Shown here one piece after another: positions 45,818 through 53,413 of a DNA stretch of 64,000 bases (the stretch's first letter is position 1; each line of letters starts with the position of its first letter). Position numbers and translations under genes: made by a program. The notes beneath the pieces were generated by a model. That model did not search any database. It had not been told where the DNA came from and was given only the letters and a program-made list of their open reading frames with translations. The stretch comes from JAGRMG01 sp047975215 (GTDB lineage: Bacteria; Pseudomonadota; Alphaproteobacteria; Rhodobacterales; Rhodobacteraceae), in the NCBI GenBank assembly GCA_047975215.1, contig JBKEDD010000129.1, forward strand, positions 1 to 64,000, given 5' to 3'.

Positions 45818-46453
45818 TTACTGGTTCTGCACCACATCAACCGCGTCGTATCCCGCGGTAAAGCCCTTGAGCGACAGCGTCAGCTTGACCACCTGATCGG
45901 GGGCGGGTGCGGGCACCAGCGCCACCGTTGCCTCTTTCCCCTTCTTGAAGGCGGCGATGTCTTCGTCCGTAAGGCCGATCTGCGCGACGCAACCGATCGG
46001 GTTGCAGAAGGAATAGTTGTAACGTTTGCCCGGGGCGCCATCCACCGCAATGGTCAGTTGCGCCGGCAGCAGCGTTTCCAGCGGCACGATGACCGTCGCG
46101 CCGGCAACCGCCTGGCCGCCGCCCTCAAGCCGGAACAGGCTGATCTCGGCCATCGGCTGACCCTGCTTGTCGGTCAGCACCTGAAGCAGCGAACAGGGAT
46201 CGGCGTCGGTACCGGTGCGGATGCAGGCCAGATCCCAATCGTCGAACTTCTGTTTCGAATAGCGTTCGCCGGCCTGGTTCTGACCATCGGCGGGCTGGCC
46301 CATGTCCAGCAGATCCTTGGCCGGCTTGTCCTCGGCCGGCACGGTTTGCGCCGCCGCGTCGTCTTCGGCCGGTGCCGCAGTGTCCTGCGCCAGCACCGGC
46401 GCGGCCAGCGCGGCCAGCGCCGCAACGGACAGGATGGAAATCGGTCTGAACAT
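45818..46453 (-). CDS. Invasion-associated locus B (IalB) family protein
   Basis: 211 residues with a signal peptide (1-22, ending PVLAQ), an acidic linker (23-60), and the IalB domain: FDDWDLACIR, PCSLLQVLTD, VIVPLETLLP and FCNPIGCVAQIGL with paired cysteines that probably form disulfides. IalB of Bartonella affects erythrocyte entry; in free-living Rhodobacterales it is a common periplasmic protein of unknown role. It converges on the ketosynthase gene. Confidence 0.9.
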   Translation of the reverse strand: MFRPISILSVAALAALAAPVLAQDTAAPAEDDAAAQTVPAEDKPAKDLLDMGQPADGQNQAGERYSKQKFDDWDLACIRTGTDADPCSLLQVLTDKQGQPMAEISLFRLEGGGQAVAGATVIVPLETLLPAQLTIAVDGAPGKRYNYSFCNPIGCVAQIGLTDEDIAAFKKGKEATVALVPAPAPDQVVKLTLSLKGFTAGYDAVDVVQNQ

Positions 46454-46616
46454 GAAAACCTCTTGATTTGCGCGGCATGGTCTTGCGTTGCTCTAGCATG
46501 CGCGTGGGGCCATGTCAGGGCCATTCCGGGCCGCACGCGGAAATATTCCGATCGGTCAGCCGTACCCGGCAACAATGACCCGGAAGATCGGGCCCGCGCC
46601 GCGCTACGGCCAAGAG

Positions 46617-46671
46617 AAAGGGGGCCTTGACGGCCCCCTTTCAAATGTGTGTCTCCCCGTCGGACTGGCCG
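46617..46671 (+). ncRNA. Possible small RNA C (degenerate, no terminator)
   Basis: On the plus strand a perfect hairpin, AAAGGGGGCC-TTGAC-GGCCCCCTTT (46617-46641), is followed after 11 bases by CTCCCCGTCGGACTGGCCG (46653-46671), which is identical over 19 bases to the core of RNA B on the opposite strand. The order hairpin, then CTCCCC...GGACT, matches candidates A and B, but no terminator or clear promoter follows or precedes. It may be a decayed copy, or the hairpin may simply be a terminator. Confidence 0.35.
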
Positions 46672-46818
46672 ACCTAGTTATGCGCGAAGGTTACGAAAGG
46701 GGCGGCCATCGGTCAACCGCTTAAACCGGAAGTGCCCGGGTTTTCGGGCATGGCATTCGGCGGGACAGGGCCAAAGAAAAAGGACCGTGCCCGGAGGCAC
46801 GGCCAGTCCGACGGGGAG
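46653..46818. repeat. 19-bp perfect inverted repeat
   Basis: Arms at 46653-46671 and 46800-46818 are exact reverse complements (CTCCCCGTCGGACTGGCCG and its complement), separated by 128 bp. The arms are the shared core of candidates C and B, so the repeat is best explained as two convergent copies of one RNA element. Confidence 0.8.
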
Positions 46819-46859
46819 GAAGTCTGCCCGCCCGGCCGAAGGTGCCGGCAACGGGCAGA
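46773..46859 (-). ncRNA. Candidate small RNA B (anti-SD element, Rho-independent terminator)
   Basis: Same layout as candidate A. A 5' hairpin (46823-46859) has an 8-pair outer stem, TCTGCCCG/CGGGCAGA, and a 5-pair inner stem. The unpaired core is CCTCCCCGTCGGACT (46805-46819), 13 of 15 bases identical to A. A terminator hairpin with CCGTGCC/GGCACGG arms (46785-46802) is followed by a U-rich tract (46773-46781). A -10-like GATAGT (46864-46869) is placed correctly but no good -35 is seen. It runs antisense to the leader of the HerA-like gene. Confidence 0.58.
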
Positions 46860-46946
46860 AAGGACTATCGCAGCCAAAGGTTAAGTTTGTATGCTCGCCG
46901 GGGATCGGCTCGGCCCGGCCCGGGTTCAACAGGGAAAGCGCGCGGC

Positions 46947-48491
46947 ATGGACGAGACGGTATTCATTGGCGGGGGCGGCGAAGGCTATGGCGAAAAGCAG
47001 GGCCTTGCGCTCAGATACGCCAATCGTCACGGCCTGATCGCCGGCGCCACCGGGACCGGCAAGACCGTGACGCTGCAAATCCTCGCCGAAGGATTTTCCG
47101 ATGCCGGGGTGCCGGTGTTCCTGGCCGACGTCAAGGGCGACCTGTCGGGGCTGGCCAGGCCCGGTTCGGCGGAATTCAGGCTGCATGACGCCTTTCGCGA
47201 ACGCGCGGCCCGGATCGGCTATGACGACTACACCTATGCCGCGCGCCCGGTGACGTTCTGGGATCTCTACGGCGACCAGGGCCATCCCGTGCGTACCACG
47301 GTGGCCGAGATGGGGCCGCTGCTGCTGGCGCGGCTTCTGGGCCTCAGCGAGGCGCAGGAAGGCATTCTCAACATCGCCTTCCGGCTGGCCGACGAAGAAG
47401 GTCTGCCGCTGCTCGATCTGAAGGATTTGCAATCGCTGCTGGTGTGGATCGGTGAAAGCCGCGCTGACCTGTCACTGCGCTACGGCAATATCTCGGTCGC
47501 GTCGGTGGGTGCGATCCAGCGCCGGCTTCTGGTGATCGAAAACCAGGGCGGGGCGGCGCTTTTCGGGGAACCGGCGCTGGCGCTGGCGGATCTGATGCGC
47601 ACCAATGCGGAGGGGCGCGGCATGATCAACATCCTGGCGGCCGACCGGCTGATGGCCGCGCCCGGACTATATGCCACGTTCCTGCTCTGGCTGCTCAGCG
47701 AACTGTTCGAGGAACTTCCCGAAATCGGCGATCCCGAAAAGCCCAGGCTGGTGTTCTTCTTCGACGAGGCGCATCTGCTGTTCGACGACGCGCCCAAGGT
47801 GCTGATCGACAAGGTGGAACAGGTGGCGCGGCTGATCCGGTCCAAGGGGGTTGGCGTCTATTTCATCACCCAGAACCCGGCCGATGTGCCCGAGGATATC
47901 CTTGGCCAGCTGGGCAACCGGTTTCAGCACGCGCTGCGCGCCTTCACCGCGCGCGACCGCAAGAACCTGAAACTGGCCGCCGAGACCTATCGCGAGAACC
48001 CGCGCTTTTCCACCGAGGACGCGATCCGCGATGTCGGCGTGGGCGAGGCCGTGACCTCGATGCTGATGAACAAGGGCGTGCCCGGGATGGTCGAACGCAC
48101 CCTGATCCGGCCGCCATCTTCACAACTCGGGCCGATCACGAAATCCGAACGCGCCGCGATCATGGCCGCCTCGGCCATGGCGGGCAAATACGATACGCCG
48201 CTGGATCGCCGTTCGGCCCATGAAATCCTCACCCAGCGGGCCGCGACCGCCGCGACCCTCGCCGCCGAGGCGCAGGACCGGGCCGAAGCCACCCCCGAAC
48301 CGCGGGCGCGCGAATACAATGCCGCCCGCCGCTACAGCGGCAGCCGCGTCGCGCGCTCGACCGCGGGCCAGCCGCGCACCCGCGACACCTTCGGCTCGGC
48401 CATGTCCGAGGCCGTGATCAAGGAACTCAAGGGCACCACCGGACGCCGCATCGTGCGCGGCATTCTCGGTAGCCTGTTCAAGGGCCGCTGA
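46947..48491 (+). CDS. HerA-like ATPase, DUF853 (YjgR) family
   Basis: 514-residue FtsK/HerA-class P-loop ATPase. Walker A is GATGTGKT (near residue 33), Walker B is LVFFFDEAHLLF (near 270), and the arginine-finger/sensor region is in YFITQNPADVPEDILGQLGNRFQHALRAFT. The C-terminus is Ala/Arg-rich and ends with RIVRGILGSLFKGR. The function of the YjgR group is not established; HerA relatives act in DNA translocation and defence. Here it stands alone, without a nuclease partner. Start with AGGGAAAG upstream. Confidence 0.9.
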   Translation: MDETVFIGGGGEGYGEKQGLALRYANRHGLIAGATGTGKTVTLQILAEGFSDAGVPVFLADVKGDLSGLARPGSAEFRLHDAFRERAARIGYDDYTYAARPVTFWDLYGDQGHPVRTTVAEMGPLLLARLLGLSEAQEGILNIAFRLADEEGLPLLDLKDLQSLLVWIGESRADLSLRYGNISVASVGAIQRRLLVIENQGGAALFGEPALALADLMRTNAEGRGMINILAADRLMAAPGLYATFLLWLLSELFEELPEIGDPEKPRLVFFFDEAHLLFDDAPKVLIDKVEQVARLIRSKGVGVYFITQNPADVPEDILGQLGNRFQHALRAFTARDRKNLKLAAETYRENPRFSTEDAIRDVGVGEAVTSMLMNKGVPGMVERTLIRPPSSQLGPITKSERAAIMAASAMAGKYDTPLDRRSAHEILTQRAATAATLAAEAQDRAEATPEPRAREYNAARRYSGSRVARSTAGQPRTRDTFGSAMSEAVIKELKGTTGRRIVRGILGSLFKGR

Positions 48492-48858
48492 GCGCGCACA
48501 CCCCGCGTCCGACACCCGGTCGCGAAAGCCCCGCACGTCCCCGTTCAGTTCGCTCAGTGCGGCCGCGCTGCCTCCGAAACAGCCGACGCCCTGGTTGACG
48601 ATCTCGAATGGCTGATCAAGGCCGTACCTGACGTTCACACGGGCCTGCCCCATGCCCATGATCGCGATCAGCGGGTTCATGAACGAATGCGTCAGGCACA
48701 ATCAGACGCCCGCCGATCACAGCATGCAACACCTGTCAATAACAGCGTGTTCGCAGCGCCGCCCCCGGCAATCCGACGGCAAGGCACGCACCGCCCCGAT
48801 CTTCTTCTGACCCCAAATATCCCCGCCGGAGGCATCGCGGCATCGCCGCGATCGGAGT
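48492..48858. other. 367-bp intergenic region between convergent genes
   Basis: No supported gene. A minus-strand frame gives a peptide with HSFMNPLIAIMGMGQ, which may be a fragment of a decayed gene or chance. No terminator with a U tract was seen. Confidence 0.5.
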
Positions 48859-50163
48859 TCACTTCTCGGGGATCAGGCCGCGCGGACTGAACCGCAGCAC
48901 CAGCAGCAGGATAAGCCCCATCGTCAGCAGCCGCATATGCGCGGCACTCTCGGTCAGATGCACCTTCAGCGCGCTGCCGTCGGCCATGCCCGCGGTGATG
49001 GCATCCATCAGCAAAAGTCCGATCGGTTCGACCTGCACCCACAGGAACCAGATCAGCATGCCGCCAAGCACGGCACCGAAATTGTTGCCCGACCCGCCGA
49101 CGATCACCATCACCCAGATCAGGAAGGTGAACCGCAACGGCTGGTAGGAGGTCGGGGTCAACTGGCTGTCGAGCGTCGTCATCATCGCCCCCGCGATGCC
49201 GCAGACGGCCGAACCCAGAACGAAGATCTGAAGATGCCGGCGGGTTACGTCCTTGCCCATCGCCTCGGCCGCGATCTCGTTGTCGCGGATCGCGCGCATC
49301 ATCCGTCCCCAGGGGCTTTTCAGCGCCATCTGCGCCATCCACAGCACGACCACCAGCACCACGAAGAACAGCACGGAATAGCCAAGCTTGACATAAAGCG
49401 TAGAGGCTACGACCGGGTCGAGCCCCAGCGATGCCGCGCGGTCGATGAAGGCGGGATCGTTCTGCAGGTCGATTTCGTAGGGCAGGGGGCGCGGGATGCC
49501 GACCACGTTCTTGACCCCGCGCGACAACCAGTCCTCGTTCTTCATCACGGCGATGATGATCTCGGCGATCCCCAGCGTGGCGATGGCCAGATAGTCCGAG
49601 CGCAGCCCCAGCGCCGTCTTGCCGATAAGCCAGGCCGCGCCCGCCGCCAGCAGGCCGCCGATCGGCCAGGCCAGAAGGATCGGCAGGCCCAGCCCGCCGA
49701 GATACCCGGTTCCCGCCGGATTCACCGCCTCGACGGCTTCCACGCCGGCATCGAACACCGCCCGGTAAAGGAAGAAGCCGCCAACCAGGATGACCAGCGT
49801 CGCGAGTACCCGCATGCGCCCCTTGGCCATGCGCTGATTGACCATGACGGCGGCGGCGATGGTAATCGCCCCCAGCAGCAGCCCGGCGATCACACGCGTT
49901 CCGCCCGCGGCCCAGGCCTCGGCCACCGGCGGCATCGAGACCAGCACCGTGGCCAGCCCTCCAAGCGCGACAAATCCCATGACCCCGACGTTGAACAGCC
50001 CGGCAAAGCCCCATTGCAGGTTGACCCCGATGGCCATGATCGCCGAGATCAGCCCCATGTTCAGGATCAGGACGGCCGAGTTCCAGCTTTGCAGGAACCC
50101 GGTCAGCAGGATCAGCACGCCGACGGTTGCGAACAGCACGATATTTTTCACCATCTGGTTCAT
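48859..50163 (-). CDS. livM: Branched-chain amino-acid ABC transporter permease LivM
   Basis: 434-residue inner-membrane permease with about ten to eleven hydrophobic segments. The family motifs are NLQWGFAGLFNVGVMGFVALGG and LGLRSDYLAIATLGIAEII, with the cytoplasmic EAA-like loop SPWGRMMRAIRDNEIAAEAMGKD and the terminal FSPRGLIPEK. It is longer than average because of an extra hydrophobic stretch after the first helices (about residues 100-165). It overlaps livH by 4 bp (ATGA) and ends the operon. Confidence 0.93.
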   Translation of the reverse strand: MNQMVKNIVLFATVGVLILLTGFLQSWNSAVLILNMGLISAIMAIGVNLQWGFAGLFNVGVMGFVALGGLATVLVSMPPVAEAWAAGGTRVIAGLLLGAITIAAAVMVNQRMAKGRMRVLATLVILVGGFFLYRAVFDAGVEAVEAVNPAGTGYLGGLGLPILLAWPIGGLLAAGAAWLIGKTALGLRSDYLAIATLGIAEIIIAVMKNEDWLSRGVKNVVGIPRPLPYEIDLQNDPAFIDRAASLGLDPVVASTLYVKLGYSVLFFVVLVVVLWMAQMALKSPWGRMMRAIRDNEIAAEAMGKDVTRRHLQIFVLGSAVCGIAGAMMTTLDSQLTPTSYQPLRFTFLIWVMVIVGGSGNNFGAVLGGMLIWFLWVQVEPIGLLLMDAITAGMADGSALKVHLTESAAHMRLLTMGLILLLVLRFSPRGLIPEK

Positions 50164-51170
50164 ACCGATTTCCCCCTGAACAGGCCCGTGGGTCGGAACA
50201 GCAGCACGATCAGCAGGATCACGAAGCTGACGGCGAACTTGTAGTCGGTGCTGAGCAACTGAACGAGGCCGTCGGGCGCCAGCGATTCCGGCAGCGCGTG
50301 ACCCAGCACCTTTTTCCAGGCATAGGTGATCGTGACCTCGGAAAAGGCGATGATGAAGCCCCCGGCGATGGCGCCGACCGGGCTGCCAAGGCCACCCACG
50401 ATGGCCGCCGCGAAGATCGGCAGCAACAGCTGGAAGTAGGTGAATGGCTTGAAGCTCTTGTCCAGGCCGTAAAGCACGCCGGCCACCGTCGCCAGGGCGG
50501 CCACGATCATCCAGGTATACATCACCACCCGTTCCGGGTTGATGCCCGAAAGCAACGCCAGATCCTCGTTGTCGGAATAGGCGCGCATGGACTTGCCGGT
50601 GCGCGTGCGGTTGAGAAACCAGAACAGCAGCGCCACCACCAGAACGGCGGTGAGGACGGTAAGCCCCTGCGTGGTCTTGATTGCCAGGCCTTCCTGAAGC
50701 CCGGTCATTTCCTTGAACTCGCGGGCCGAGACGATAAAGCGTTCGCCGTCGGCGAAACGCTGGTCGTCGGGGCCGATGATGAAGCGCACGAGGCCGTTGA
50801 GGATGAACATCACCCCCATCGACACGATCACCAGGATCACCGGCTTGGCCTTCTGCTCGCGGTAGAAGCGATAGACCAGCCGGTCGGTGATCAGCACCAG
50901 CGCGATGCAGCCCAGGATGCCGAAGGGCAGCGCCAGCAGCGCGGTGGGCAGCGGACCCAGCGAAATTCCCGCCGACTGCATCCACCACGTCACCAGAATG
51001 GTGACCATGGCGCCAAAGGCCATGGTGTCGCCATGGGCGAAATTGGAAAACCGCAGGATGCCATAGATCAGCGTTACCCCAAGCGCACCCAGCGCCAGCT
51101 GGCTGCCATAGGCAATGGCCGGAACCAGGACGAAATTGGAAAGCGCCACGACGGCGTTGAGCAGGTCCAT
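50160..51170 (-). CDS. livH: Branched-chain amino-acid ABC transporter permease LivH
   Basis: 336-residue permease with eight to nine membrane helices. Visible motifs are LALGALGVTLIYGILRFSNFAHGD, the coupling loop TRTGKSMRAYSDNEDLALLSGINPERV and GGLGSPVGAIAGGFIIAFSE. The start MDLLNAVVALSNF follows CCAAGGAGACCGGGGCATA. It is 103 bp downstream of a small secreted-protein gene in the same operon. Confidence 0.94.
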   Translation of the reverse strand: MDLLNAVVALSNFVLVPAIAYGSQLALGALGVTLIYGILRFSNFAHGDTMAFGAMVTILVTWWMQSAGISLGPLPTALLALPFGILGCIALVLITDRLVYRFYREQKAKPVILVIVSMGVMFILNGLVRFIIGPDDQRFADGERFIVSAREFKEMTGLQEGLAIKTTQGLTVLTAVLVVALLFWFLNRTRTGKSMRAYSDNEDLALLSGINPERVVMYTWMIVAALATVAGVLYGLDKSFKPFTYFQLLLPIFAAAIVGGLGSPVGAIAGGFIIAFSEVTITYAWKKVLGHALPESLAPDGLVQLLSTDYKFAVSFVILLIVLLFRPTGLFRGKSV

Positions 51171-51273
51171 TATGCCCCGGTCTCCTTGGATATGCGGCGG
51201 CTTGCCGCCCGTTTGCCGGTTGTGGGCGGGCCGGTGAGGCGCGGCCATGGATGTGTATCGAACGCAGCCGCCA

Positions 51274-51687
51274 TCATGGCGCCTCGACGCGGCAGATGCC
51301 GGAATTCACCACGACCTGAAGTTCGCGGAATACCCCATGCGTGGACAGGAGAGCGCGCCCGTTGGGCGCGACCGAAAGCAGCATCACCGCCGAGGCTGCA
51401 GGATCGGCGCTGGTCGAAAGCAGGTTGAGCAGATGTCCTTCGCCGGCCCCGACCTGGACGAAGGCGATTTCGGTGTCGTTCTCGCCCTGCAACTCCCAGA
51501 CCTCGCCGGTCCGCGTCAGCGTGACCTGCTTGACCTCGCCTTCCTTGCACGGGTTGCCGATGCCGATACATTCGGCGCCGAAGGCGCAGGTGAACTTGTC
51601 CACCGCACCCGCCGCCGCGGGGCCGGCGAGGGCACCGCCCAACGCCAGCGCCGAAAGGGTCGCGAGCCGTATCAGCGACATGGTCAT
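51274..51687 (-). CDS. Small secreted protein within the liv operon
   Basis: 137 residues with a signal peptide (to about 26, GPAAAGA) and four cysteines in the mature part (TCAFGAECIGIGNPC and SGICRVEAP), suggesting two disulfides. No recognised family. Its ATG at 51687 overlaps the livF stop; a second ATG lies two codons on. Its position between livF and livH suggests a periplasmic accessory to uptake, or simply an inserted gene. Confidence 0.75.
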   Translation of the reverse strand: MTMSLIRLATLSALALGGALAGPAAAGAVDKFTCAFGAECIGIGNPCKEGEVKQVTLTRTGEVWELQGENDTEIAFVQVGAGEGHLLNLLSTSADPAASAVMLLSVAPNGRALLSTHGVFRELQVVVNSGICRVEAP

Positions 51688-52511
51688 CAGCCTCCCAGGA
51701 AGGATTTGCGGACCTCGGGATCGGCCAGCAATTCCTTGCCGGTCCCGGAATAGGCGTTCCGTCCTTGCACCAGAACATAGCCTTTGTCAGCGATTTCAAG
51801 TGCTTGCCTGGCGTTCTGTTCTACCATCAGAATCGGGATGCCAGTGCGCGCGACCTCGATGATGCGATCAAACAGCTCGTCCATGACGATGGGTGAGACA
51901 CCGGCGGTAGGTTCGTCGAGCATCAGAACCTTGGGCCTGGTCATCAGGGCGCGCCCGACGGCGACCTGCTGGCGCTGGCCGCCCGAAAGCTCGCCGGCCG
52001 CCTGGCGGCGTTTCTCGCGCAGGATCGGGAACAGATCGTAGACCTGTTCCATGGTGCCGGAAATGTCGTCGCGCCGGATGAAGGCGCCCATCTCGAGGTT
52101 TTCCTCGACCGAAAGCGAGGTGAAGATGTTGTTGTTCTGGGGCACGAACCCCATGCCCTTGGCCACCCGGTCCTGGGGTGACAGCGCCGTGATGTCCTCG
52201 CCATCCAGGCGCACCGAACCCGAGCGCACGTCCAGCATCCCGAATACCGCCTTCATGGCGGTGGACTTGCCGGCGCCGTTGGGGCCGACGATAACCGCGA
52301 TCTCGCCGCGGTCCACCGACACGGTGCACTCATGCAGGATGTCGGGCCCCTTGCCGTAACCGCCGGTCATGGCATCGCCGATCAGGAACGGGCCGCCGGG
52401 CGCGGGGTGCGACTTGCCGCCCTTGCGGGTCGGGATTTCCCCGACACCGTGTCGTTTCGTGATCGAGGCATCCTTGTTGCCCCGGTCGTCCTGGTAGGGG
52501 TTCTGGCTCAT
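51687..52511 (-). CDS. livF: Branched-chain amino-acid ABC transporter ATPase LivF
   Basis: 274 residues. Walker A GPNGAGKST, signature LSGGQRQQ, Walker B VLMLDEPTAG and the H-loop region (MVEQNARQAL, where Q replaces the His, as is common in LivF). An extra hydrophilic N-terminus of about 45 residues (MSQNPYQDDRGNKD) makes it longer than typical LivF (about 235). Starts inside the livG stop (ATGA overlap). Confidence 0.93.
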   Translation of the reverse strand: MSQNPYQDDRGNKDASITKRHGVGEIPTRKGGKSHPAPGGPFLIGDAMTGGYGKGPDILHECTVSVDRGEIAVIVGPNGAGKSTAMKAVFGMLDVRSGSVRLDGEDITALSPQDRVAKGMGFVPQNNNIFTSLSVEENLEMGAFIRRDDISGTMEQVYDLFPILREKRRQAAGELSGGQRQQVAVGRALMTRPKVLMLDEPTAGVSPIVMDELFDRIIEVARTGIPILMVEQNARQALEIADKGYVLVQGRNAYSGTGKELLADPEVRKSFLGG

Positions 52512-53290
52512 GCCTGCACCTTGTCCTTGTTCTTCAGGCCGGTGCCGAGATACGCCTCGATGACATGTTCGTTGGCCTTGATCTCGGCCAGGGTGCCTTC
52601 GGCCAGAACCTTGCCTTCGGCCATGCAGATCACCGGATCGCACAACCGGTCGATGAAATCCATGTCGTGTTCGATCACCACGAAGGTATAGCCGCGTTCC
52701 TTGTTCAGCCGGATGATCGCGTCGCCGATGGTGTTGAGCAGTGTGCGGTTCACCCCGGCGCCGACTTCGTCGAGGAACACGATGCGGGCATCCACCATCA
52801 TCGTGCGCCCCAGTTCCAGCAGTTTTTTCTGCCCGCCCGAGACCTGACCGGCCTTGTGGTCGGCCAGATGTTCGATGGTGAGAAATTCCAGCACCTCGTC
52901 GGCCTTGGCGGCCAGCGCGCGTTCCTCATCGGCGATGCGGCGGCGCCCGAACCAGGTGTTCCAGAGCGTTTCGCCGGACTGATTGCCCGGAACCATCATC
53001 AGGTTCTCGCGACAGGTCATCGAAGCGAATTCGTGCGCGATCTGAAAGGTGCGCAGCAGACCCTTGTGAAACAACGTGTGCGGCGGCAGGCCCGTGATGT
53101 CTTCGCCCGCCATTGTAACGCGACCCGAGGTCGGTTGAAGAACGCCGGCTATTACATTGAAAAGAGTGGTTTTTCCTGCGCCATTCGGCCCGATGAGGCC
53201 GGTTATGGAGCCTTCCCGGATGGTCAGGGAAGCCCCGTCCACCGCATGAAAACCGCCGAAATGCTTGTGCACGTCTTCGACGACGATCAT
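52508..53290 (-). CDS. livG: Branched-chain amino-acid ABC transporter ATPase LivG
   Basis: 260 residues. Walker A GPNGAGKTT, the LivG-type RTFQIAHEFASMTCRENL, signature VSGGQKKLLELGR, Walker B IVFLDEVGAGVN and H-loop EHDMDFI. The usual Pro after the Walker B Glu is replaced by Val (DEVGAG instead of DEPMAG), a variant whose effect is unknown. It is the first gene after the hairpin that follows livJ. Confidence 0.93.
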   Translation of the reverse strand: MIVVEDVHKHFGGFHAVDGASLTIREGSITGLIGPNGAGKTTLFNVIAGVLQPTSGRVTMAGEDITGLPPHTLFHKGLLRTFQIAHEFASMTCRENLMMVPGNQSGETLWNTWFGRRRIADEERALAAKADEVLEFLTIEHLADHKAGQVSGGQKKLLELGRTMMVDARIVFLDEVGAGVNRTLLNTIGDAIIRLNKERGYTFVVIEHDMDFIDRLCDPVICMAEGKVLAEGTLAEIKANEHVIEAYLGTGLKNKDKVQA

Positions 53291-53363
53291 CGCACCTCCC
53301 GTTCCGCTTATTGCGCGGCTATTGTTCTTGCATGCCGCTTTGGTTGCGGCCTTTTGTCATTGA

Positions 53364-53392
53364 AACAGCCCGGACGCAAGCGCCGGGCTGTT
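53364..53392 (-). terminator. Hairpin between livJ and livG
   Basis: Ten-base perfect arms AACAGCCCGG and CCGGGCTGTT with a 9-base loop. Only TTTC follows on the minus strand. It lies 22 bp after the livJ stop and probably acts as a partial terminator or mRNA stabiliser, giving more binding protein than permease. Confidence 0.6.
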
Positions 53393-53413
53393 CCGTGGGC
53401 TCAGAAATCCGGC

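Larger units (their letters stand above)
46454..46946. other. 493-bp structured intergenic region with convergent small-RNA candidates
   Basis: No protein gene is supported. It holds a perfect 10-bp hairpin (46617-46641), the 19-bp inverted repeat (46653-46671 with 46800-46818), a TGCCCG/CGGGCA hairpin near 46728-46752, and the candidate RNA B. The leader of the HerA-like gene occupies the right end. Confidence 0.65.

Noticed and set aside
46947..48491. HerA-like ATPase as part of a defence system
   Set aside because: No NurA, Sir2 or other nuclease partner lies nearby; the sequence fits the stand-alone YjgR/DUF853 group.
48492..48701. Minus-strand peptide with HSFMNPLIAIMGMGQ resembling a sensor-kinase fragment
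   Set aside because: No start, domain or neighbour supports a gene, and the frame runs on through the shadow of the HerA-like gene; at most a remnant.
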